The notes beneath the pieces were generated by a model, which made no database searches, was not told where the DNA came from, and saw only the letters and a list, made by a program, of their open reading frames with translations. A stretch of 12,263 nt of DNA, from positions 1 through 12,263 of the forward strand of contig JAFGQQ010000134.1 in the NCBI GenBank assembly GCA_016935595.1, in the 5' to 3' direction. Both the position numbers and the translations under genes were made by a program. The stretch is from Bacteroidales bacterium (GTDB lineage Bacteria > Bacteroidota > Bacteroidia > Bacteroidales > UBA10428). This document shows, one piece after another, positions 7,913-12,263 of this stretch (position 1 is its first letter; the number at the start of each line of letters is the position of its first letter).

Positions 7913-8938
7913 TTGAAATATCGAAATAATATATTGTTTTTTTTGTTAGCAGTAATATTGGTTCTTTTGTTTTCGCTTGATGTAATATATGGATCTGTAT
8001 ATTATTCATTTAATGATGTCTTTAAAGCAATATTATATCCGGAAGAAGTTGACAGCATTGTTTATTCAACAATAATTGATTTCAGGGTGCCAAAAGCAAT
8101 AACTGCATTATTGGTTGGCGTTGGTCTTTCGTTGAGTGGGTTGTTAATGCAAACGGTTTTTCGTAATCCATTAGCCGGCCCATACGTTTTAGGAATCAGC
8201 TCTGGCGCTTCGCTTGGAGTTGCGTTGGTTGTTTTAGGTATTTCGCCTTTTTTTGCTAATACTTCATTTCAAATAATAGAAAATACTTCAATTGTATTGG
8301 CAGCCATTTTAGGCTCTTATCTGGTACTTTTTTTAATACTTTTAGTATCTGTGCGGATTAAAGACGTTATGACAATACTAATTTTAGGAATTTTATTTGG
8401 AAGCGCTATTTCTTCAATTGTAAATGTTTTAGAGTATTTCAGCAAAGAAACACTTTTAAAGGCATATGTGATATGGACAATGGGTAGTTTGGCCGATGTT
8501 ACAAAAAGTCAGCTTGTTTTTTTAGCTACACTGGTTGTTTTTGGGGCATTTTTAGCATTATTATCTTCTAAAACCCTGAATGCATTTTTATTAGGTGAAA
8601 ACTATGCCAAAAGCATGGGGGTTAATTTAATTGGTTCGAGAATATTAATATTTTTATCTGCAGGGATAATGACAGGGACTACTACTGCTTTTTGCGGCCC
8701 TGTTGGTTTTATTGGAATTATTGTGCCCCATATTACACGAATGGTTTTTAAAACAGCCAATCATTTTATTTTAATTCCTGGTTCAGCTCTTATTGGTTCA
8801 ATAGTAATGCTGGCCAGCGACCTGGTGTCTCAACTTCCCGGGACCGGACTTAATTTACCAATTAATTCAGTTACTGCAATTATTGGGATTCCTGTTTTGA
8901 TATGGATAATATTTAAACGAAAAAAAATTACTTCCTGA
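7913..8938 (+). CDS. btuC: BtuC/FecCD-family ABC permease
   Basis: This 341-residue integral membrane protein has the family's normal length and many hydrophobic segments, consistent with about ten transmembrane helices. Diagnostic stretches are FRVPKAITALLVGVGLSLSG (57-76), MQTVFRNPLAGPYVLGIS (79-96), GENYAKSMGV (228-237), the cytoplasmic coupling region GPVGFIGIIVPHITRM (262-277), and the C-terminal LPINSVTAIIGIPVLIWII (315-333). The start is the TTG at 7913, three bases after the btuF stop, because it includes the whole first membrane helix; it has the same TTTGAAA context as the btuG-like gene start. Two copies would form the inner-membrane channel that pairs with the ATPase encoded 5 bases downstream. 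Family members carry cobalamin, haem or iron-siderophores, so the substrate comes from context. Confidence 0.9.
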   Translation: MKYRNNILFFLLAVILVLLFSLDVIYGSVYYSFNDVFKAILYPEEVDSIVYSTIIDFRVPKAITALLVGVGLSLSGLLMQTVFRNPLAGPYVLGISSGASLGVALVVLGISPFFANTSFQIIENTSIVLAAILGSYLVLFLILLVSVRIKDVMTILILGILFGSAISSIVNVLEYFSKETLLKAYVIWTMGSLADVTKSQLVFLATLVVFGAFLALLSSKTLNAFLLGENYAKSMGVNLIGSRILIFLSAGIMTGTTTAFCGPVGFIGIIVPHITRMVFKTANHFILIPGSALIGSIVMLASDLVSQLPGTGLNLPINSVTAIIGIPVLIWIIFKRKKITS

Positions 8939-8943
8939 GAATT

Positions 8944-9960
8944 ATGCCTGATAATGATATTATATTGAAAACCAATAATCTGGAAATCGGATATTTTCAT
9001 CATAATAAGAAATTGCCTGTTTTTTCTCATATATCTTTAACAGCAAGAAGAGGGGAACTAATATCTTTAATTGGCAGAAATGGTTCAGGAAAAAGCACCC
9101 TGTTAAAAAGTATTGTGAGGATTAATAAAATATTAGGTGGCGATATACTTCTTGAAGGGCAATCAATATATAATTATAAACTTAAAGAATGGGCAAAAAA
9201 AATTGCTTTTGTTTCCACTGAACCTTTAACTGTTTCAAATTTAGCGGTTAAGGAACTGGTTACACTGGGAAGGCACCCCTATACTAACTGGATGTTTTAT
9301 TTAACTGATAAGGATAATGAGATAATAGAAGAAGCTATTAGCCTGGTTAAAATCAATCACCTTGCATCTAAAAATATTGATGAAATTAGCGATGGAGAGA
9401 GACAACGCGCTATGATTGCAAGAGCGCTTGCTCAAAATTCCCAGGTAATTCTTTTAGATGAACCAACAGCCTATCTTGATCTTCCGAATAAATATGAAAT
9501 TATTCATTTATTGCACGATCTCGCACGAAATGAACAAAAAACAATAATTTTTTCAAGCCATGACCTGAATATATCAATTGGTGAAGCCGATAAACTGTGG
9601 CTTATGGATAAAGATATTACATTAGAAGGGGCTCCTGAAGATATTATATTAAATGGTACATTTAGCCACATATTTGATAATTCAATTGTTTGTTTTGATT
9701 CTAATACTGGCGAAATTAAATTAACCCGTTCAATTAAAAAAGAAGTTTATCTTGAAGGTGAAGAGAAACCTTATTTATGGACAAAAAGGGCGTTAGAAAG
9801 AACAGGTTATATAATAACTAAAAATCAAAATAATGCAATTAAAATCAACATTACCCGCCAAGCAAACGAATTAAAATGGAATATTACAATTAATGGTATA
9901 AATAAGGTTTTTAATTCAATTTACGACTTAAATGTGTATTTAAAATTGACGAAAGATTAA
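8944..9960 (+). CDS. btuD: BtuD/FecE-like ABC transporter ATPase with C-terminal extension
   Basis: This is the cytoplasmic ATPase partner of the permease, 338 residues long. Walker A is GRNGSGKST (44-52), the signature is ISDGERQR (148-155, in place of the usual LSGGQ), Walker B is VILLDEP (168-174), the D-loop is AYLDL (176-180) and the H-loop histidine is 206 in SSHD. The canonical Q-loop glutamine is not evident: the site reads FVSTEPLTVSNL (89-100). I recall similar substitutions in Bacteroidota FecE-like ATPases, so this need not mean loss of activity. Beyond about residue 250 there is an extra domain of some 85 residues (GYIITKNQNNAIKINITR and an ENLKWN-like strand pattern ending VYLKL) which the enterobacterial BtuD/FecE proteins, about 250-260 residues long, lack. 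It is the last gene of the operon; the ATG at 8944 lies 5 bases after the btuC stop. Confidence 0.88.
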   Translation: MPDNDIILKTNNLEIGYFHHNKKLPVFSHISLTARRGELISLIGRNGSGKSTLLKSIVRINKILGGDILLEGQSIYNYKLKEWAKKIAFVSTEPLTVSNLAVKELVTLGRHPYTNWMFYLTDKDNEIIEEAISLVKINHLASKNIDEISDGERQRAMIARALAQNSQVILLDEPTAYLDLPNKYEIIHLLHDLARNEQKTIIFSSHDLNISIGEADKLWLMDKDITLEGAPEDIILNGTFSHIFDNSIVCFDSNTGEIKLTRSIKKEVYLEGEEKPYLWTKRALERTGYIITKNQNNAIKINITRQANELKWNITINGINKVFNSIYDLNVYLKLTKD

Positions 9961-10206
9961 AAAAAAATTATCAGATATAAATTAACTTGAGTTATAAGAA
10001 TACAATTTTATATATTAAAATTCAGATAATTAAATGAAAAATATCTTTGCGTAGTTTTGTGTCTTTGTGCTTTGATGCTTTGGTGAAATTTTTTATTGAA
10101 ATATTAGCCAAATAATCAACAAGTCTCCAAGAAGCACTAAACAACGAGTATGTAAACACCAGATAACCAATAGATTAAATACTAATTATATCACGTTAAA
10201 TTAGTA
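9961..10206. other. Convergent noncoding spacer
   Basis: This 246-base gap lies between the 3' ends of the ATPase gene (+) and the thioredoxin gene (-). It begins with a run of seven A's directly after the ATPase stop, is very AT-rich, and holds no open frame of useful length. It contains the CTTTG-rich tract and the left arm of the inverted repeat listed separately. I see no tRNA, riboswitch-like B12 box or GC-rich intrinsic terminator for the uptake operon. Confidence 0.7.
10045..10094 (+). repeat. Degenerate CTTTG-rich tandem tract
   Basis: Five imperfect units of about 7-9 bases follow one another: CTTTGCGTA, GTTTTGTGT, CTTTGTG, CTTTGATG and CTTTGGTGAAA, ending in a T-run. I recall similar CTTTGCGTCTTTGTG...GTGAAA tracts in noncoding DNA of many Bacteroidota genomes, so this is probably a copy of a dispersed intergenic repeat. 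Its function is unknown. The trailing T-run might contribute to transcription termination of the upstream operon, but there is no stem before it. Confidence 0.6.
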
Positions 10207-10208
10207 TT
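10178..10208 (-). terminator. Possible (bidirectional) terminator: AT-rich inverted repeat
   Basis: AATACTAATT (10178-10187) and AATTAGTATT (10199-10208) form a perfect 10-bp stem with an 11-base loop, placed exactly at the stop codon of the minus-strand thioredoxin gene. Read on the minus strand it is followed by TTAATCTATT, only a weak T-tract, and the stem has two G:C pairs. Position fits a terminator for that gene; the low GC content makes the call tentative. Confidence 0.4.
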
Positions 10209-11607
10209 ATTCACTAATCTCCCTTTCTAAAAAATGATTAATGTCTTCAACTCCTAAACGTTTAGCTACTATTTTTTTGTCTTTATCCAGTAGGTAAATT
10301 ACAGGAGTGCTGTAAATGTCATATAAATCCCTGAAATTTGAAATGTTGTATGGGTCATATGCATTAATAAAGACCATATTTCTTTCTTTAATTGTCTCTT
10401 CCCATTCATCCTTTTTATATTGGGTATAAACAGCAAATACTTCTAAACCATGCGATTTGTATTTTTCATACGTTTTTAAGACTTCGGGTATAACTTTTTT
10501 ACAATGCCCGCAACTTGGTTCCCAGAATAATAACACAATATATTTGGCTTTTACATCATGAAGGCTAATCCATGTGTTTTTATCTGTTACTAATTTTAAA
10601 TTGGGGGCTACATTGCCAATTAAATTAGGTTTGATTTTTGAGACCCTGTCGGCAAGTTTTGATATAAAAGAGGTGTCGGCCCATGCTGCTTTGCCCGAAA
10701 GATAATATTCTTCTCCTAAATGAACATATACAGCATCCATACCCATAATATTACTTTTTAAGAAATGGTTAAATAAGAACGATAAAGTAAATTGAAATAC
10801 AGTGCTATCTGCCTGTGATTTAATTATAACATCATCAATTATGGGAATTAAACTGTCGGGAATTTGGGGCAAAGCCGAAAAAAACTGGGTTAACTTATTT
10901 TCAATAAATGGAGTTCGTAATAAGCGGTTATCTGAAAAATCGATATTATCAAAAAAATGTGCTTTATAATAATTGTATTGAAACATGGAATCAAGAATAT
11001 TTCCGTTTTCATCTTTTGGAGGTTCCGGTATTTCAACATCTTTACTTGCTGTTAATAGTTTCGACAAAAAGTTATCCTGGTTTTCTTTTATTGTCTGTTC
11101 CATTTTGTTCATTACCATGTTGTTTAATTCATCCATTTTTTTATCAATTTCCTTAACATTTTCATCTTCTTTGTTTCCCTGAAGGTTTTTTTTCTCGTCG
11201 CGCATTGTTTTTAACTGGTTTTGCATGTCCATTAAAAAGCGCTGGTAATTATAAAAATTTTCATTTATTGATGAATTGGTGAATTTGGCATTTTGCACAT
11301 ATTCTGTTGTGTCATTCTCAAGGCTGAATTTTTGGTTATCATCAATAATAATATCAAAATAGGTTTTATTGGGTAAAAAAACGATATATAATCCACCTTT
11401 TAATTTTTCATTTCCTTTAAATATACCTTTTCCTTTGTCATCAATAAAAGTGGTATCACTAACATACAGTTTTGAACCAAAATGATAACCTAAATAAATT
11501 TCGCTATTAGCAAGATTGTTTATCTTAACTTTTATTTCATATCCTTCCGATTTTGCTGAAGATAATAAAACTATTACCAGAAAAAATGTCAATATTGTTT
11601 TGTACAT
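10207..11607 (-). CDS. Exported TlpA/ResA-like thioredoxin with DUF4369-type N-terminus
   Basis: This 466-residue protein has a signal peptide (1-20). Residues about 22-110 form a beta-rich domain typical of DUF4369 (GYEIKVKI..., GGLYIVFLPN). A charged helical segment at about 118-178 looks like coiled coil (DEKKNLQ, KEIDKKMDELNN), and an alpha-helical stretch follows, like the DUF5106-type middle region. The C-terminal thioredoxin domain (about 330-466) has the active-site motif WEPSCGHCKK with Cys366 and Cys369, and a cis-proline loop STPVIYLL (Pro435). It should act as a periplasmic or outer-envelope thiol-disulfide oxidoreductase; the direction (reducing or oxidising) and partners are not visible. 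The ATG at 11607 gives the full signal peptide. It lies 15 bases after the glycosyltransferase gene, possibly in the same transcript, and is convergent with the uptake operon. Confidence 0.85.
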   Translation of the reverse strand: MYKTILTFFLVIVLLSSAKSEGYEIKVKINNLANSEIYLGYHFGSKLYVSDTTFIDDKGKGIFKGNEKLKGGLYIVFLPNKTYFDIIIDDNQKFSLENDTTEYVQNAKFTNSSINENFYNYQRFLMDMQNQLKTMRDEKKNLQGNKEDENVKEIDKKMDELNNMVMNKMEQTIKENQDNFLSKLLTASKDVEIPEPPKDENGNILDSMFQYNYYKAHFFDNIDFSDNRLLRTPFIENKLTQFFSALPQIPDSLIPIIDDVIIKSQADSTVFQFTLSFLFNHFLKSNIMGMDAVYVHLGEEYYLSGKAAWADTSFISKLADRVSKIKPNLIGNVAPNLKLVTDKNTWISLHDVKAKYIVLLFWEPSCGHCKKVIPEVLKTYEKYKSHGLEVFAVYTQYKKDEWEETIKERNMVFINAYDPYNISNFRDLYDIYSTPVIYLLDKDKKIVAKRLGVEDINHFLEREISE

Positions 11608-11622
11608 ACCTATTTTATTTAA

Positions 11623-12263
11623 TTAATTATTAAAAATCAAATTTATTAAAGATTCTGCATTTTTCTTATTTGAAAAGTTATTTTCAAGAATGTTCTTACG
11701 TTTATTTATTTCTTCCTCAGAAAATGATTGTCCAAACAGCCGGTTAATTTCATCTATCATTTCTTCCGCCGAATTTTTTACCATGCAAATGTTTTCTAAT
11801 CCGGTGTTTGCGACCATCTGTTTGTTAACCAGGCAATAACGTCCTTGAAAAAGGGCATTGATAAGTTTTAATTTTATCCCGGTTGGTTGAAATGTAGGCA
11901 ATATATTTATATGGGCATTTCTTATTAATGCATTTAAATCACTTTCACCAGGATTATTTATTAATTTTATCGATGGTTGTTTTGAAAGCAGTAAACTCAA
12001 TTTTTTTGAGATATTACTTCCGGCAACAACTACCGGAAATTTAATTTTACAAAAAACATTTTTCACAAGATATAGTAATGCTTGCATATTTTCATTTACG
12101 GAAAGGTTACCATGATATAAAATATATTCACCCTTTCCGGGCAATGAATTCACTGACTCGAATTGATGAAATGCCGGAATATAATGCGATTTGTAATTCT
12201 TTTTAACATAATAATTATGGTCGTTATTTGAAATCGATAATATATTCGCCTGTTTTATATTAT
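11623..12263 (-). CDS. Glycosyltransferase, GT4-like C-terminal part (5' truncated)
   Basis: The minus-strand frame is open to the window edge. The GTG at 12151-12153 is inside the domain, so the true start lies beyond position 12263. The visible 213 residues are the C-terminal nucleotide-sugar-binding half of a group 1 glycosyltransferase. ILSISNNDHNYYVKK is followed by the linker FHQFESVNS and then YILYHGNLSVNENMQALLYL, the start of the second Rossmann fold. PVVVAGSNISKKL comes next, and the nucleotide-sugar region includes HINILPTFQPTGIKLKLINA, GRYCLVN and TGLENICMV. An EEMIDEI helix and a basic end follow. The usual E-x7-E motif is not obvious; the conserved lysines of GIKLKL are present. 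Donor and acceptor cannot be deduced. Its stop lies 15 bases before the thioredoxin start. Confidence 0.75.
   Translation of the reverse strand, partial: NIKQANILSISNNDHNYYVKKNYKSHYIPAFHQFESVNSLPGKGEYILYHGNLSVNENMQALLYLVKNVFCKIKFPVVVAGSNISKKLSLLLSKQPSIKLINNPGESDLNALIRNAHINILPTFQPTGIKLKLINALFQGRYCLVNKQMVANTGLENICMVKNSAEEMIDEINRLFGQSFSEEEINKRKNILENNFSNKKNAESLINLIFNN

Larger units (their letters stand above)
2..9960 (+). other. Putative corrinoid (B12) uptake operon, 5' end outside window
   Basis: Eight genes on the same strand are separated by gaps of 71, 8, 1, 36, 4, 3 and 5 bases, with no convincing internal terminator or promoter. Together they encode every step of uptake: exported surface proteins, receptor, surface lipoprotein, binding protein, permease and ATPase. 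The combination of BtuB-like receptor, DUF5074 propeller lipoprotein and BtuFCD-like genes is the known Bacteroidota cobalamin-locus layout. Regulation is probably by a cobalamin riboswitch ahead of the first gene, which cannot be seen here. Confidence 0.75.

Noticed and set aside
1566..8938. Haem or ferric-siderophore uptake locus instead of B12
   Set aside because: The receptor and FecB/FecCD/FecE-type transporter would allow it, but the BtuG-like DUF5074 lipoprotein and the small receptor without a haem-receptor signature favour corrinoid. It remains a fallback and is not excluded.
9966..10031. Inverted repeat AATTATC / GATAATT after the ATPase gene as a terminator
   Set aside because: Seven AT-rich base pairs around a loop of about 52 bases are too weak and likely by chance.
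12151..12153. GTG as the true start of the glycosyltransferase
   Set aside because: The frame stays open upstream to the window edge and the upstream residues read as normal glycosyltransferase sequence.

Overview
The window is AT-rich and comes from a member of the Bacteroidota. Three encoded proteins end in type IX secretion (T9SS) type A sorting domains with (Y/F)PNP motifs. The lipoproteins, the TonB-dependent receptor and the DUF4369-type thioredoxin are built in the Bacteroidota style, and no gene has a strong Shine-Dalgarno sequence. An environmental Bacteroidales or Flavobacteriia-like lineage fits, but the order cannot be fixed from this sequence.

Positions 2-9960 (+ strand) hold eight tightly packed genes that look like one corrinoid (vitamin B12) uptake operon, cut at its 5' end by the window. 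The order is: (1) the C-terminal part of a T9SS-exported surface protein; (2) a second T9SS-exported protein of the 'cell surface protein' family; (3) a BtuB-like TonB-dependent receptor; (4) a BtuG-like beta-propeller lipoprotein (YncE/DUF5074 type); (5) a T9SS-exported serine protease of the lysyl endopeptidase type; (6) a BtuF-like substrate-binding lipoprotein; (7) a BtuC/FecCD permease; (8) a BtuD/FecE ATPase. The inferred route is capture at the surface by exported proteins and the BtuG-like lipoprotein, TonB-driven import through BtuB, periplasmic hand-off to BtuF, and ATP-driven import by BtuCD. The cobalamin assignment rests on gene content and on the BtuG-like protein; the substrate is not proved by the sequence. 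A cobalamin riboswitch, if there is one, would lie upstream of the window.

Positions 9961-10206 are a noncoding convergent spacer. It contains a degenerate CTTTG-rich repeat tract and a 10-bp inverted repeat that overlaps the stop codon of the following minus-strand gene.

Positions 10207-12263 (- strand) hold an exported TlpA-like thioredoxin with DUF4369-like N-terminal architecture and, 15 bases upstream of it, the 3' part of a glycosyltransferase that runs off the window. These two have no visible link to the uptake operon.

The most unusual point is the lysyl-endopeptidase-like protease inside a B12 uptake operon. It has an intact catalytic triad, but one expected specificity residue appears changed. 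Also worth attention are the two T9SS proteins ahead of btuB, which are candidate surface corrinoid-capture proteins without an assigned biochemical role.
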